Shown in pieces: positions 1-13,029 of a DNA stretch of 64,000 nt (its first letter is position 1; every line of letters starts with the position of its first letter). A model generated the notes under the pieces. It had not been told where the DNA came from. It was given only the letters and a program-made list of their open reading frames with translations, and did no database searches. The translations under genes and the position numbers were made by a program. Source of the DNA: Edaphobacter paludis (GTDB taxonomy: Bacteria > Acidobacteriota > Terriglobia > Terriglobales > Acidobacteriaceae). The stretch lies in assembly GCF_039993895.1 (NCBI RefSeq), contig NZ_CP121194.1:744001-808000 (forward strand). Reading direction: 5' to 3'.

Positions 1-1931
1 TGCCAGAACTCGAAGCTCTGGGGAGCGGGACATTCGCCGTCGCGATCGCCGACTACGAGCAAAGTTGGGGTCTTTACGTTTTGGATGTAATTAATGGCGG
101 AGCTTTTTGCGTAGATGGTTGGGTCGTCATAGACAGATTTGCCGAAGAAGGGAATCATCCACTGATCAATGGAGTTTTCGCCGTAATAGCTCTTCCAGTC
201 GCTGATGCCTGCTCCGGCTACGGCTGCTTTGAAGCGGGTGGTCTGGGTGACGCTGAACATGGTCATGAAGCCGCCGTAGCTCCAGCCGGTGATGCCTTCG
301 CGGGACTTGTCGATGGGGAAGCGCCTTTCGAGGAGGTCCATTCCGCTAAGGGTGTCGCGCAGGTCACCGTAGCCGAAGTCCTTGACGTTGGCCTGGGTGA
401 ACCTTTCGCCCTGGCCGAAGCTGCCGCGCGGGTTGGGCATGAAGACGAAGTAGCCGAGGGCGGAGAAGGGGACGCCACCGTAGCCTACTTCCGGCCAGCG
501 GGGGGTGACCGCGGCGGAGGGGCCTCCGTGGACATAGACGAGGAGAGGATACTTCTTCGCGGGGTCGTAGTCTGCGGGGTAGAGGAGCCAGCCCTGCACT
601 TTGAGGCCCTCATTGGTCCAGTCGATGTTCTCGGACTTGCCCCAGAGAAGTTTCAGGTCGTCGTTGAGATGCGTGATCTGCTTGAGATCGTTGATGGGAC
701 CGGCCCAGACCTCGGGAGCTTTTTCAAAGGAGCTTCGGACGAGAGCGACGTTGCGGTTGCGGGACGTGGAGATGCTCATGACCAGCTCGCTTGCCCAGAT
801 GGTCTCGGGAAAGGTGATGTCGACTGCTTTGATGTCATTGCCTGTCTTCACGTTGATGGACGCGATGTGGGTGCTTCCACCTGCATGCTCAGCGAGGTCT
901 ATGACCTCCGGAGAGAGCCAGTGGATGAATGCTACGGAGGTGGGTCTTCCGGGGGTAAGGTCTTGCGGCTCGCCACCTGTAGGCGGGATTAGATAGATGT
1001 CGCCGCCGGTTGAGCCCTGGTCGCTCATCAGGCCGCCGATGAAGGCGATCTGCTTGCCATCCGGCGACCAGCGAGGGACAGCGATTTGAAGGTTGTGCAA
1101 CGAGCCGGAGATTTCGGAGGGGTTGAGGATCGGTTGCGGAGTTGCTGACTTGTCTGCCGTTTGCACATAAAGCTGGGCGACCCACCAATTGTTTTCGCCG
1201 GGAGGATTGGCGGCGATATAGGCAAGGCGCTTTGAATCGGGTGACCAGTCGAACTCGTAGACGTGCAGGTTTGCCGGAGAGATCTGTGAGACGGTACTGG
1301 TGGCAATGTCTACTGCGGCTATTCGCTGGACTTCGACGCCGTCCTCGCCGATGACGCCGCTCCACGGCTTCATCGCGGCGAGCGCGCCGGCGTTGCGTGT
1401 GGCGTTTTCGACGAAGAGAAAGCCGATCGAGTGACCATCGGGCGACCATGCGGGCATATCGATTTCGCCGGTAACCCGGGTGAGTTGTTTGCACTGGCTG
1501 GTCTTTTTGGACCAGATGAAGATTTGCTCCTGATCCGGCTTGTCTCCTTTGGCGGCACAGGTTGATTCGAAGGCCAGCCATTGGCCGTCGGGCGACCAGA
1601 TGGGATTTTCGTTGGAGCAGTCGGTTGCTTCAGCTTCTGTTCGAAGGATGGTGTCCTTTGCGGGGTTCGCTATGTCGGTAAGGTGAATCTCGGTTCCGTC
1701 TGACGTTTCCACTGACCATGCCACGATCTTTCCATCGGGAGAGATGGCAGCTTCGCTTGGATTCCGGGTCTTGCCGATCATCTCGATCAATGAGCCGATG
1801 CGCGCGTCTTGCGGATGCGCTGCGCCCGTCTCCTGCGCGCAGAGCGGCTTGGCGACGGCGAGGAACAGAATGAACGTGGAGACAGTCAGGAAAGTGGCCG
1901 AAACGCGCAGTCGGATGCGAGCGAAATTCAT
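1..1931 (-). CDS. S9 family prolyl-oligopeptidase-like serine peptidase, secreted (3' end outside window)
   Basis: The reading frame is open from an ATG at 1931 to the left edge (643 codons), so the C-terminus is missing. The N-terminus is a Sec signal peptide: basic residues, a hydrophobic core and a likely cut after PLCAQ (about residue 33). Residues ~40-420 carry repeated WSPDG motifs typical of the beta-propeller of dipeptidyl peptidase IV/acylaminoacyl-peptidase relatives. The catalytic alpha/beta-hydrolase domain follows, with the nucleophile Ser551 in GWSYGG and the probable acid Asp631 in GDRDGECP. The catalytic His must lie beyond the edge. It probably cleaves peptides in the periplasm. 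Substrate cannot be read from sequence. Confidence 0.93.
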   Translation of the reverse strand, partial: MNFARIRLRVSATFLTVSTFILFLAVAKPLCAQETGAAHPQDARIGSLIEMIGKTRNPSEAAISPDGKIVAWSVETSDGTEIHLTDIANPAKDTILRTEAEATDCSNENPIWSPDGQWLAFESTCAAKGDKPDQEQIFIWSKKTSQCKQLTRVTGEIDMPAWSPDGHSIGFLFVENATRNAGALAAMKPWSGVIGEDGVEVQRIAAVDIATSTVSQISPANLHVYEFDWSPDSKRLAYIAANPPGENNWWVAQLYVQTADKSATPQPILNPSEISGSLHNLQIAVPRWSPDGKQIAFIGGLMSDQGSTGGDIYLIPPTGGEPQDLTPGRPTSVAFIHWLSPEVIDLAEHAGGSTHIASINVKTGNDIKAVDITFPETIWASELVMSISTSRNRNVALVRSSFEKAPEVWAGPINDLKQITHLNDDLKLLWGKSENIDWTNEGLKVQGWLLYPADYDPAKKYPLLVYVHGGPSAAVTPRWPEVGYGGVPFSALGYFVFMPNPRGSFGQGERFTQANVKDFGYGDLRDTLSGMDLLERRFPIDKSREGITGWSYGGFMTMFSVTQTTRFKAAVAGAGISDWKSYYGENSIDQWMIPFFGKSVYDDPTIYAKSSAINYIQNVKTPTLLVVGDRDGECPAPQSFEFW

Positions 1932-2012
1932 GCGAAAAGGCTAGCACGGACGCATGCAGTGCCTCTTCCGACAGGATGAATTTGACGTCAAGCTCCCGGG
2001 ACGAGGGCGGTG

Positions 2013-2969
2013 CTATACGTCGTTTCCAAGGTGGAAGATTGGCTCCACGCCGGTCGCTCGGGCCAAGAGTGCCTGCTCCTCGTGTTGTTCAAGAGGCTTG
2101 TAGTTTTGAGCGACGTCCATTGCGAGGCGGAAATATTTTTCGTCGCCCGGAGGCAGCGCAGCCGTGACGGGGTGCCCAAGCGTCCAGCGCAGTCCAAGCG
2201 AAGCCTCGTCGGGGAAGGCCGCAGGCTGATACCAGCACTTTGGCTCAGGATGATTTTGTTTCTGGTCGGCAGGCCAGACTGTCTTGGCCATCGACTTCAG
2301 GGCCAGGATGCCTATGCCTTTTTCCTGCGCACGCTTGAGAATCTGCGGGCCGAAGTTCGCCTGCGAGAAGAGCACAAAGTTCACGGGGAAGAGCACAGTA
2401 TCGAAATTGTAGCGATCCATCGCTGCCAATGCGGTCTCGGCTGAGTGCACTGAGAAGCCGATGTAGCGAATCTTACCTTCCTTCTTCGCCGCTTCCATCG
2501 TCTCCATTGCGCCGCCGGGGCCTAGAACTTTGTCCAGGTCGGTCATCTTTGTCAGCGCGTGGAACTGGTAGAGATCGACGTGATCGGTCTTGAGCAGTCG
2601 CAGCGATTCTTCCAGCTGCTTGCGCGAGTCATCCTTCATTCGGCCTTCGGTCTTGCAGGCGAGGAAACAGTTCTTGCGATAGGGTGCGAGCGCGGGGCCC
2701 AGACGCTCCTGCGCGTTGCCGTAGCTGGGGGCGATGTCGAAGTAGTTCACGCCGCGGTCCACGGCCTCGGCAACGATATTCTTCGACTGGCTGGGATCCT
2801 CGTTCATGACGACGATGCCGCCAAATCCGATGATGGAGAGATGCTCCCCAGTCTTGCCTAGAGGACGACGCGCAATCTGATTGGTTGGTGTAGCAGCACT
2901 AGAGATTCTGGTAGTGGCGGCAGCGGCAGCGGTAAGCGCGCTCTGCTTCAAGAATTCACGACGTTCCAT
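2013..2969 (-). CDS. Aldo/keto reductase with Tat-type leader
   Basis: This 318-residue protein begins with a twin-arginine-like leader (RREFLK, then an Ala-rich stretch), suggesting folded export. The AKR barrel starts at about residue 34 (RPLGKTGEHLSIIGFGG). The expected catalytic tetrad is visible: Asp78 and Tyr83 (YFDIAPSYG), Lys106 and His137 (LYQFHAL). Family members reduce aldehydes or ketones with NAD(P)H; the substrate is unknown. The gene is convergent with nothing and divergent from the ribosomal cluster. A GAGG ribosome site lies ~8 nt before the ATG. The combination of Tat leader and AKR fold is common in soil acidobacteria. Confidence 0.9.
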   Translation of the reverse strand: MERREFLKQSALTAAAAATTRISSAATPTNQIARRPLGKTGEHLSIIGFGGIVVMNEDPSQSKNIVAEAVDRGVNYFDIAPSYGNAQERLGPALAPYRKNCFLACKTEGRMKDDSRKQLEESLRLLKTDHVDLYQFHALTKMTDLDKVLGPGGAMETMEAAKKEGKIRYIGFSVHSAETALAAMDRYNFDTVLFPVNFVLFSQANFGPQILKRAQEKGIGILALKSMAKTVWPADQKQNHPEPKCWYQPAAFPDEASLGLRWTLGHPVTAALPPGDEKYFRLAMDVAQNYKPLEQHEEQALLARATGVEPIFHLGNDV

Positions 2970-3642
2970 AGGAGGACCTCGTCAGAAGAATTGTTCTAAA
3001 TCGCCAGCTTGCTGAAAGTATTCTCTCAGACCTGGAGTGTATGTGTGAAAAGGCGGAAAATAATCTATTTCCTCCTTCCAGAGACAGGCGTGCAGCGTCA
3101 CTCAAGGAGCTGGAAGGTATCCCGGATTTATTGGTTCGAAGTGGACAATGAGAAGTCTCAGGAATTTGTTGACGGAACGCCAGGGAATTGCTATTGTTAG
3201 AAGGTTCCGCGAGTATCCGGATTGCGCTGTCAACTACCGTTGGCGTGCAAATGGGGTGGAGACATACCCCGCTCAGGCAAAGAATATCCGCTTGGGTTAC
3301 ACTGGATACAAGAGATTTCACCGCAGGACATTCCTCAGGTTCGATTCGGAATGTCGTAATCTGCGGCCTATCGCAATCGTGCCTGCGACACCCTCCACCC
3401 AGGATGGGCTATGCGGGCCGGGACAGCGAAACGGAGTCGGCTCTTCCTTTAGTTGGGAAATACGCTCGGCCACCGTCGACTGTTTTCGTCTGGTTATAGT
3501 TTTACAGACGCGAAGCAGGGCAGATCTTCGCAAGAGGCGCTTCAGCGTCCTCATTCTTTTTGTGTGTAAAGCACAACTTGCGAAGTCACTCACCCTTCTG
3601 CGCGGCTGACAAAAGTTTAGGTTGCAATACCAAGGAGTTCGA
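2970..3642. other. Non-coding region between aldo/keto reductase and rpsL
   Basis: This 673-base gap holds no reading frame with protein-like composition. It contains one good sigma70-like promoter facing rpsL (3169-3197), followed by a ~445 nt leader. The leader includes a short hairpin around 3250-3275 (GGGGT ... ACCCC). No ribosomal-protein binding site or riboswitch could be recognised. Confidence 0.6.
3169..3197 (+). promoter_or_regulatory. Predicted sigma70 promoter for the str/S10/spc/alpha cluster
   Basis: A -35 box TTGACG (3169-3174) and a -10 box TATTGT (3192-3197) are separated by exactly 17 bp. Transcription would start near 3204 and run through a ~440 nt leader into rpsL. No comparably good pair was seen closer to rpsL. 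This is a consensus match only. Confidence 0.5.
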
Positions 3643-4026
3643 GTGCCTACGTTCCATCAGCTCGTTAAGCAGGGCCGCACGCCCACCCGTTATAAGACCG
3701 CCAGCCCGGCATTGCAGGGTTCGCCCCAGCGCCGTGGAGTCTGCACCCGCGTTTACACCCAGACCCCGAAGAAGCCGAACTCGGCCCTCCGTAAGGTTGC
3801 CCGTGTTCGCCTCACCAACGGGATCGAGGTCACGACCTATATCCCGGGCATCGGCCACAACCTGCAGGAGCACTCGATTGTGCTGATTCGCGGCGGCCGT
3901 GTGAAGGATTTGCCGGGCGTTCGCTACCACGTTGTTCGTGGAACCCTGGACTCGGTCGGTGTTGCCAATCGTAAGCAGAGCCGCTCGAAGTACGGCGCAA
4001 AGCGTCCGAAGGCTGCTGCCAAATAA
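3643..4026 (+). CDS. rpsL: 30S ribosomal protein S12
   Basis: S12 sits in the decoding centre of the 30S subunit and monitors codon-anticodon pairing. The 127-residue product is nearly full S12 from end to end, with the conserved PTxxQL start, [18 protein letters not shown] and the [10 protein letters not shown] loop where streptomycin-resistance changes occur elsewhere (KPNSA and PGVRYH are wild-type-like). The start is GTG at 3643, because AAGGAG lies 6-10 nt upstream; a TTG seven codons earlier has no such site. It is the first gene of the cluster, 94 nt before rpsG. Confidence 0.98.
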   Translation: MPTFHQLVKQGRTPTRYKTASPALQGSPQRRGVCTRVYTQTPKKPNSALRKVARVRLTNGIEVTTYIPGIGHNLQEHSIVLIRGGRVKDLPGVRYHVVRGTLDSVGVANRKQSRSKYGAKRPKAAAK

Positions 4027-4120
4027 ACCCTGCGGTTCGCCGCATGAATTTTAGATTTTGAAACCTAAGTTCAGGCCTTGAGAAGTCGACGGTCCTGAAG
4101 GAAGACGAGAAGAGAAAGCA

Positions 4121-4591
4121 ATGCCCAGAAAAGGCTATATCGCGAAGCGTGAAGTTGCACCGGACCCGGTGTACAACTCGACCCTGGTTACAAAGTTTGT
4201 CAACTCCATGATGTGGGGCGGCAAGAAGTCGACCGCGCAGGGCATCTTCTACACTGCCATGACCAATCTGGAGCAGAAGGGTGGCGACGAGGCCCTCAAG
4301 CTGTTCAAGAAGGCGATTGAGAATTGCAAGCCTTTGCTCGAAGTTAAGAGCCGCCGCGTTGGCGGTGCGAACTATCAGGTACCGATCGAAGTTCTGCCAG
4401 AGCGCCGCACCTCGCTTGCGATTCGCTGGCTTGTAACTTATGGCCGCGCCCGTGGCGAGAAGGGCATGGTGGAGAAGTTGACGGCCGAGCTGCTCGACGC
4501 CGCCAATGGCCGTGGCGCTGCAATGAAGAAGAAGGAAGACGTTCACCGCATGGCTGAAGCAAACAAGGCGTTTGCTCACTATCGCTGGTAA
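4121..4591 (+). CDS. rpsG: 30S ribosomal protein S7
   Basis: S7 nucleates assembly of the 30S head and contacts tRNA at the E site. The 156-residue length is standard. Visible family features are the [17 protein letters not shown] start, the [11 protein letters not shown] segment and the basic [17 protein letters not shown] beta-ribbon that touches mRNA. The ATG has an AGGAAGACGAGAAGAG purine stretch upstream. It lies between rpsL and fusA in the classic str order. In enterobacteria S7 feeds back on the rpsL-rpsG spacer; the 94 nt spacer here could do the same, but I see no recognisable structure. Confidence 0.98.
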   Translation: MPRKGYIAKREVAPDPVYNSTLVTKFVNSMMWGGKKSTAQGIFYTAMTNLEQKGGDEALKLFKKAIENCKPLLEVKSRRVGGANYQVPIEVLPERRTSLAIRWLVTYGRARGEKGMVEKLTAELLDAANGRGAAMKKKEDVHRMAEANKAFAHYRW

Positions 4592-4681
4592 AGAAAGAGC
4601 TTTCAGTAGAAGCTCCTGTCTTCACGTATTGTCTTAACGCATTTTTACAGCGAACAGAAGTTCGCAGATGAGAGATTGACC

Positions 4682-6775
<2,094 letters not shown>

Positions 6776-6843
6776 GCTGTTGCCGCGATGTACAACGAAT
6801 TTAGCAGTATCAATTTAGAAGCAGCGACACACGGAGAGTAGTC

Positions 6844-8031
<1,188 letters not shown>

Positions 8032-8067
8032 AGAAGATTTCGGTAAAGGTATTTCAAGTCAATCGAG

Positions 8068-8104
8068 GGCTGCCGATTCGTGCAGAAGTTCATGGCCGGC
8101 AGCC
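8068..8104 (+). promoter_or_regulatory. Hairpin in the tuf-rpsJ spacer
   Basis: GGCTGCCG (8068-8075) can pair perfectly with CGGCAGCC (8097-8104) over a 21 nt loop. It lies at the border between the str-like and S10-like parts of the cluster. No T-tract follows, so it is not a normal terminator; an RNA-processing or regulatory role is only a guess. Confidence 0.35.
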
Positions 8105-8143
8105 ACTCCAAACGATCTTTGAGTAACGGAAGAGAGAACAACA

Positions 8144-8461
8144 ATGGCTGGACAGAGAATCAGAATTCGGTTGAAGGCGTATGACTACCGCGTGCTTGAC
8201 ACCTCCACCGGAGAGATCGTCGAGACGGCCAAGCGCACAGGCGCTCAGGTTGCGGGTCCCATTCCGCTGCCGACCATGAAGAACAAGTATTGCGTTTTGC
8301 GTTCGCCCCACGTCGACAAGAAGTCGCGCGAGGCTTTCGAGATTCGTACCCACAAGCGGCTCATCGATATCCTCGAGCCGACCCAGCAGACGGTAGATGC
8401 GCTGATGAAGCTCGATCTGCCTGCCGGCGTCGACGTAGAGATCAAGACCGTTCAGAAGTAG
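8144..8461 (+). CDS. rpsJ: 30S ribosomal protein S10
   Basis: S10 is a 30S head protein and, as NusE, also a transcription antitermination partner of NusB. The 105-residue product matches the family in length and begins [13 protein letters not shown], with the conserved [19 protein letters not shown] segment. It opens the S10 block (S10-L3-L4-L23-L2-S19-L22-S3-L16-L29-S17). An AGAGAGAACAAC purine stretch precedes the ATG. Confidence 0.98.
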   Translation: MAGQRIRIRLKAYDYRVLDTSTGEIVETAKRTGAQVAGPIPLPTMKNKYCVLRSPHVDKKSREAFEIRTHKRLIDILEPTQQTVDALMKLDLPAGVDVEIKTVQK

Positions 8462-8515
8462 TACTAACCCGGCAGTGCCTGGATGATCCGGGCATGATGA
8501 GGAAAGGAAACTCAA

Positions 8516-9253
8516 ATGTCAGTAGTAGGAATTCTCGGAAAAAAAGTCGGCATGACGCAGATCTTCGATGAGCGCGGAGATGTTCATCCAGTCACGGTGC
8601 TCAAGGCTGGTCCTTGCGTTATCACTCAGCTTAAGACGCTGGCGAAGGACGGCTATGATGCCGCGCAGATCGGCTATGTCGATTTTGTCAAGGCTTCCAA
8701 GGTGAACAAGGCCATGACCGGTCACTTTGCCAAGTCAGATGTCCCTCCTGTTCGCGAAATCAGGGAAGTTGCTCTCGAAGCGGTCAAGACTGCAGACGGT
8801 GAAGAGGCTGTTACCGCCAAGGCTGGCGACCGTATTCTTGTAGACATTTTCAACGATGAGAAGTTCGTCGATGTGATCGGAACCTCGAAGGGACGCGGTT
8901 TTGCTGGCGTCATTCGTCGCCACGGCTTCGGCGGCGGTCCTAAATCGCACGGTCACATGTTCCAGGTGCAGGGTTCCATTGGTGCCTCGTCGTTCCCGTC
9001 TCGCGTATTTCCGGGTCAGCGTATGCCTGGCCACATGGGCCACGCGCAGATCACGGTTCGCAATCTGCGCATTCTTGGCGTCGACGTTGAGGATAACCTC
9101 CTGATGGTCGAAGGCGCGGTACCTGGTCCACGAGACGGCTTTGTGCTGATTTCGAAGGCAAAGGCTCCGCCGCGCGAGCGTCGCGGGTTCGCTGGTGCCG
9201 CAACGAAGGATGCCTTGAAGGCTTCCAAGAAGGCTGCGCCGAAGAAGAAGTAA
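8516..9253 (+). CDS. rplC: 50S ribosomal protein L3
   Basis: L3 is an early 50S assembly protein near the peptidyl-transferase centre. The 245-residue product has the GILGKKVGMTQIFD start and the conserved FxGVIKRHGFGGGPxSHG-like central region with the Gln in the GASSFPSRVFPGQRMPGHMG loop. It is ~30 residues longer than the E. coli protein, because of a basic Ala/Lys C-terminal tail (KASKKAAPKKK). GGAAAGGAAAC precedes the ATG. Confidence 0.98.
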   Translation: MSVVGILGKKVGMTQIFDERGDVHPVTVLKAGPCVITQLKTLAKDGYDAAQIGYVDFVKASKVNKAMTGHFAKSDVPPVREIREVALEAVKTADGEEAVTAKAGDRILVDIFNDEKFVDVIGTSKGRGFAGVIRRHGFGGGPKSHGHMFQVQGSIGASSFPSRVFPGQRMPGHMGHAQITVRNLRILGVDVEDNLLMVEGAVPGPRDGFVLISKAKAPPRERRGFAGAATKDALKASKKAAPKKK

Positions 9254-9347
9254 AGAAGATTCAATCAGAGAGCTCTTTTTTGTAGTGCTTTCTATAACAA
9301 AGTTTTGGCCCGCCGCATCGATGGCGGGCGCGAAGAGAGAAGAAGAG

Positions 9348-10025
9348 ATGGCAAACATCAACGTAGTAAATCTCGGTGGAACCAAAGTCGGTGAGTTTGA
9401 ACTCGCCGACGAGGTCTTCGCGGGCGAGATCAACGACGCGCTCCTCTGGGAGTCGGTCAAGCACTACCGGGCCGCGCTCCGTCAGGGAACCGCAGCTACC
9501 AAGAACCGCAAGAACGTCTCTGGTTCCGGTAAGAAGTTGTGGAAGCAGAAGGGTACCGGTCGCGCTCGCGTTGGCTCCATCCGCACCCCGCTTTGGCGCG
9601 GTGGCGGTACGGTCCACGGACCTCAGCCGCGCAGCTATGAGTACGCCTTCCCGCAGAAGAAGCTGATGGGCGCGCTCCGCTCTGCCATCGCTGCCAAAAT
9701 TGCAGATGGCAAGTTCACTGTCGTCGATTCCTTTGAAGTCGCCGAAGCCAAGACCAAGCTCTTCCGTGCTGCGATCACCAAGCTCGATGCCGGCAAGACA
9801 ACTCTGCTGGTTGAGAGCAGCCGCAAGCTTGACGAGAAGCTGTACCTCGGTTCGCGGAATCTCAATGGCGTTGAGCTTGTGCTCAGCTCCGAAGTTCATC
9901 CTTACGACCTGCTCCGCTACGAGCATGCCATCTTCTCGAAGGATGCTATTGTGGCTCTTCAGGAGACGCTCAAGAAGTTTGTATCGAAGCGCAGCAAAGC
10001 CGCTGCCCAGAAGGAGGTTGCGTAA
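9348..10025 (+). CDS. rplD: 50S ribosomal protein L4
   Basis: L4 lines the nascent peptide exit tunnel and in many bacteria represses its own operon. The 225-residue product contains the tunnel loop region around KKLWKQKGTGRARVGSIRTPLWRGGG. The ATG at 9348 follows an AGAGAGAAGAAGAG site; upstream in-frame codons back to 9285 do not look like L4. Its stop overlaps the rplW start (TAATG), suggesting translational coupling. Confidence 0.97.
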   Translation: MANINVVNLGGTKVGEFELADEVFAGEINDALLWESVKHYRAALRQGTAATKNRKNVSGSGKKLWKQKGTGRARVGSIRTPLWRGGGTVHGPQPRSYEYAFPQKKLMGALRSAIAAKIADGKFTVVDSFEVAEAKTKLFRAAITKLDAGKTTLLVESSRKLDEKLYLGSRNLNGVELVLSSEVHPYDLLRYEHAIFSKDAIVALQETLKKFVSKRSKAAAQKEVA

Positions 10026-10318
10026 TGCCAACCCTCTATACCGTAATTCGCCGCCCTCTGATTACCGAGAAGGGCATGGGCGTCAAAGAGACCCAGAATA
10101 CGCTCGTCTTCGAGGTTGCTCTCAAGGCCACCAAGACCGAAGTCAAGCAGGCTGTCGAGACTCTCTTCAAAGTGAAGGTGTCCGGAGTCCGTACCGCAAC
10201 CGTTGAAGGCAAGGAACGTCGCCGTGGCAAGTTCTCTGGCTACCGGCCCGACTGGAAGAAAGCTTACGTTCGCCTCAAAGAGGGCGAGAAGATGCCGGAC
10301 TACATCAACAGCCTCTAA
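10025..10318 (+). CDS. rplW: 50S ribosomal protein L23
   Basis: L23 lies at the tunnel exit and is the docking site for trigger factor and SRP. The 97-residue product shows the TLYTVIRRPLITEKG start and the usual VNTLFKVKVxxVRT-type beta-alpha core. The ATG overlaps the rplD stop by one base. rplB follows after a 99 nt spacer. Confidence 0.97.
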   Translation: MPTLYTVIRRPLITEKGMGVKETQNTLVFEVALKATKTEVKQAVETLFKVKVSGVRTATVEGKERRRGKFSGYRPDWKKAYVRLKEGEKMPDYINSL

Positions 10319-10417
10319 CGCGGCCGGTCAGGAAACAGCCGCTGCACGCAACAGATTTTCAGGAACCGAAGCGCCGCTGGGAAATTCAGAGGCGCCGCAG
10401 GCAAGGGAATAAAGACG

Positions 10418-11242
10418 ATGCCGATCAAATCATTTCGACCGATTACCCCATCACTCCGCTTCGCGACGAAGCTGGTCAACGACGACCTGACGACGGACAA
10501 GCCGCATAAGCCGCTGCTCGCCGTCAAACAGCGTACCGGTGGCCGCAACAATGCTGGTGGCCTCACCATGCGCCATCACGGCGGCGGTCACAAGCAGAAG
10601 CTGCGCATCGTAGACTTCAAGCGCGAGAAGTACGGCATTCCGGGTACGGTTGCCACCATCGAGTACGACCCGAACCGCAGCTCGCGTATCGCCCTCATCA
10701 GCTATGCGGATGGCGAGAAGCGCTATATCATTCAGCCTATCGGGCTGAAGGTGGGCCAGTCGATCATGAGCGGCCCCGAGGCCGACATTCTGGTCGGCAA
10801 CGCTCTGCCGCTCAAGAACATCCCGATCGGTACGATCGTGCATAACATCGAGCTTCGTCCAGGTAAGGGCGCGCAGATGGCACGTTCGGCCGGCGCTCAG
10901 GTCAACCTGATCGCGAAGGAAGGCGACTACGCACTCCTGAAGCTGCCCTCCGGCGAGACCCGCAAAGTTCTCGTCGAGTGCATGGCGACCATCGGCCAGG
11001 TTGGCAACACTGACCACGAGAACGTCACCATCGGCAAGGCTGGACGCAACCGTTGGAAAGGAATTCGCCCCTCGAACCGCGGTGTCTCGATGAATCCGGT
11101 CGATCACCCGCACGGTGGTGGTGAAGGTAAGACATCAGGCGGTCGTCACCCGGTCACTCCGTGGGGTCAGCCGACACGTGGTTACAAGACCCGCAACAAC
11201 AAGCGGACCGACGTATTTATTGTCAACCGCCGTACCAAGTAG
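10418..11242 (+). CDS. rplB: 50S ribosomal protein L2
   Basis: L2 binds 23S domain IV and supports peptidyl transfer and subunit joining. The 274-residue length is typical. Visible features are [22 protein letters not shown] near the N-terminus and the [13 protein letters not shown] loop with the conserved His close to the catalytic centre, ending in a basic tail ([22 protein letters not shown]). AATAAAGACG precedes the ATG. Confidence 0.98.
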   Translation: MPIKSFRPITPSLRFATKLVNDDLTTDKPHKPLLAVKQRTGGRNNAGGLTMRHHGGGHKQKLRIVDFKREKYGIPGTVATIEYDPNRSSRIALISYADGEKRYIIQPIGLKVGQSIMSGPEADILVGNALPLKNIPIGTIVHNIELRPGKGAQMARSAGAQVNLIAKEGDYALLKLPSGETRKVLVECMATIGQVGNTDHENVTIGKAGRNRWKGIRPSNRGVSMNPVDHPHGGGEGKTSGGRHPVTPWGQPTRGYKTRNNKRTDVFIVNRRTK

Positions 11243-11329
11243 TTCTCTCGTAGTAAGGGCAACACCAAGTCTCGCACGTAAGAGATTCGTCGTATCCAGC
11301 ATCGCAACAAGAAATTCGGAGCTTAGCAA

Positions 11330-11617
11330 ATGTCACGTTCAGCCAAAAAAGGTCCTTTCATTGACGGTCATCTGATGAACAAGATCAACGTCATGAACCA
11401 GACCAACGACAAGAAGGTTCTCCGTACCTGGTCCCGCCGATCCACGATCCACCCGGACTTCGTTGGCCACACCATCGCAGTGCACAATGGCCGCAAGTTC
11501 ATTCCGGTCTACGTGACGGAGAATATGGTCGGCCACAAGCTCGGCGAATTTTCGGCCACCCGCACCTTCAAGGGTCACTCCGGGCGCGCCACTGAGTCCT
11601 CCGCAAAGCCCAAATAA
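11330..11617 (+). CDS. rpsS: 30S ribosomal protein S19
   Basis: S19 forms a complex with S13 in the 30S head and contacts A-site tRNA. The 95-residue product begins [15 protein letters not shown] and contains the conserved [25 protein letters not shown] and [16 protein letters not shown] stretches. Length is normal. GGAGC lies about 6 nt upstream of the ATG. Confidence 0.98.
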   Translation: MSRSAKKGPFIDGHLMNKINVMNQTNDKKVLRTWSRRSTIHPDFVGHTIAVHNGRKFIPVYVTENMVGHKLGEFSATRTFKGHSGRATESSAKPK

Positions 11618-11662
11618 AGAAAATCGGGCAGAGTTTTCGTTTGTCCTTCAAGGAAGAAGATC

Positions 11663-12190
11663 ATGGCTAAGGCAGCAGTAGAGAAAATCCGAGAGTTCCG
11701 CGCAGAGGCGAAGTTCCAGCGCACCAGCCCGCAGAAGGCGAAGCTTGTTCTCGACCTCATCAAGGGCCTCCGCGTGGAGCAGGCACTCAACACGGTTCAC
11801 TTCAGCACCAAGCGTATGGCTCCGGTGATTGAAAAGGTCCTGCGTTCGGCGATCCAGAACGCCAACTACGTCTCGCAGGAACAGGGGCTCGATGTAGACG
11901 TCGATAACCTGTATGTAAAGACCGCGGTTGCGAACGAAGGTCCGCGCATGAAGCGTATCCGCCCTGCTCCAATGGGCCGTGCCTTCCGCTATCAGCGCAG
12001 ACTCGCACACATCATCGTCACTGTCGCTGAGAAGAAGTCGCCAACTGCCGTATCCGCAGCCGATGCTTCTGAAGTGCCGACAGCGAAGAAGAAGACCACG
12101 AAGAAGGCAGCCACCAAAACTGCGGCGAAGAAGCCCGCAGTCAAGAAGGCCGCCGCCAAGAAGCCCGCAGCTAAAAAGGCCGCAAAGTAA
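11663..12190 (+). CDS. rplV: 50S ribosomal protein L22 with long basic tail
   Basis: L22 lines the exit tunnel and, with L4, shapes its constriction. Residues ~1-120 are ordinary L22 (RTSPQKAKLVLDLIKG, GPRMKRIRPAPMGRAFRYQRRLAHI). The protein then continues for ~50 residues of almost only Lys, Ala, Thr and Pro (AKKPAVKKAAAKKPAAKKAA), so it is 175 residues instead of ~110-120. The tail resembles histone H1/HU-tail repeats and probably binds rRNA. AAGGAAGAAGATC precedes the ATG. Confidence 0.97.
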   Translation: MAKAAVEKIREFRAEAKFQRTSPQKAKLVLDLIKGLRVEQALNTVHFSTKRMAPVIEKVLRSAIQNANYVSQEQGLDVDVDNLYVKTAVANEGPRMKRIRPAPMGRAFRYQRRLAHIIVTVAEKKSPTAVSAADASEVPTAKKKTTKKAATKTAAKKPAVKKAAAKKPAAKKAAK

Positions 12191-12268
12191 GCAGTTTCTT
12201 GTAAACTTAGAATTTTGGTTCACCGCCCGCCGGCTCAACCGGTAGAGGGCACGGAGTAAAGGGAAGCT

Positions 12269-12943
12269 ATGGGACAGAAAGTCCATCCGTATGGGTTTCG
12301 CCTCGGCATCAACAAGCCGTGGAAGTCGCGCTGGTTTGTCGAGCGCGGCTATGACAAGCTGTTGGTCGAGGATGTCAAGCTGAAGGCTGAGCTGCGCGAA
12401 AAGCTCAAGGCTGCCGGTGTCAGCTCCGTTGAAGTCGAGCGTCCGGGTAATAAGTTGCGTCTCATCATTCGCACTGCGCGTCCGGGCATCATCATCGGCC
12501 GCAAGGGCGCCGAGATCGACAAGCTCAAGGCCGACATCCAGAAGCGCACCAGCCGCGAGGTCTTCATCGATATTCTCGAGGTCAACAAGCCGGAGCTTGA
12601 TGCTCAGCTCGTTGCCGAGAACATCGCCCTGCAGCTCGAAAAGCGTGTCAGCTTCCGTCGCGCAATGCGCAAGAGCGTGGACTCCGCCCTTCGCTTTGGT
12701 TGCAAAGGAATCAAGGTTCGCGTCTCCGGTCGTCTCAACGGAAACGAGATTGCACGTTCGGAGTGGTATCTCCAGGGTCGTCTGCCGCTGCATACGCTGC
12801 GCGCCGACATCGACTACGGTTTCGCCGAGGCACACACCACCTACGGCATCATCGGCGTCAAGACCTGGGTCTATCGTGGCGATATCTACGAGCAGAAGAA
12901 GCGCCGCGATCAGGTCGTTACAACAGGCGCATTCGCGTCGTAG
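12269..12943 (+). CDS. rpsC: 30S ribosomal protein S3
   Basis: S3 lies at the mRNA entry tunnel of the 30S subunit and contributes to mRNA unwinding. The 224-residue product starts [14 protein letters not shown]. It carries the KH-type [14 protein letters not shown] motif and the [21 protein letters not shown]-terminal domain. Length is normal. AAAGGGAAGC precedes the ATG. Confidence 0.98.
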   Translation: MGQKVHPYGFRLGINKPWKSRWFVERGYDKLLVEDVKLKAELREKLKAAGVSSVEVERPGNKLRLIIRTARPGIIIGRKGAEIDKLKADIQKRTSREVFIDILEVNKPELDAQLVAENIALQLEKRVSFRRAMRKSVDSALRFGCKGIKVRVSGRLNGNEIARSEWYLQGRLPLHTLRADIDYGFAEAHTTYGIIGVKTWVYRGDIYEQKKRRDQVVTTGAFAS

Positions 12944-13029
12944 GGTTTCAGGCGGGCACGGTTTAACCGCTGCTTGCCGCAGAGTAAACGCGACGGGGCC
13001 TGAGCCCCCGAGGGTAAGAGGGTTTTTAT

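Noticed and set aside
3148..3609. Plus-strand frames in the 2970-3642 gap
   Set aside because: Composition is not protein-like and there is no ribosome site; the region is better read as a leader.
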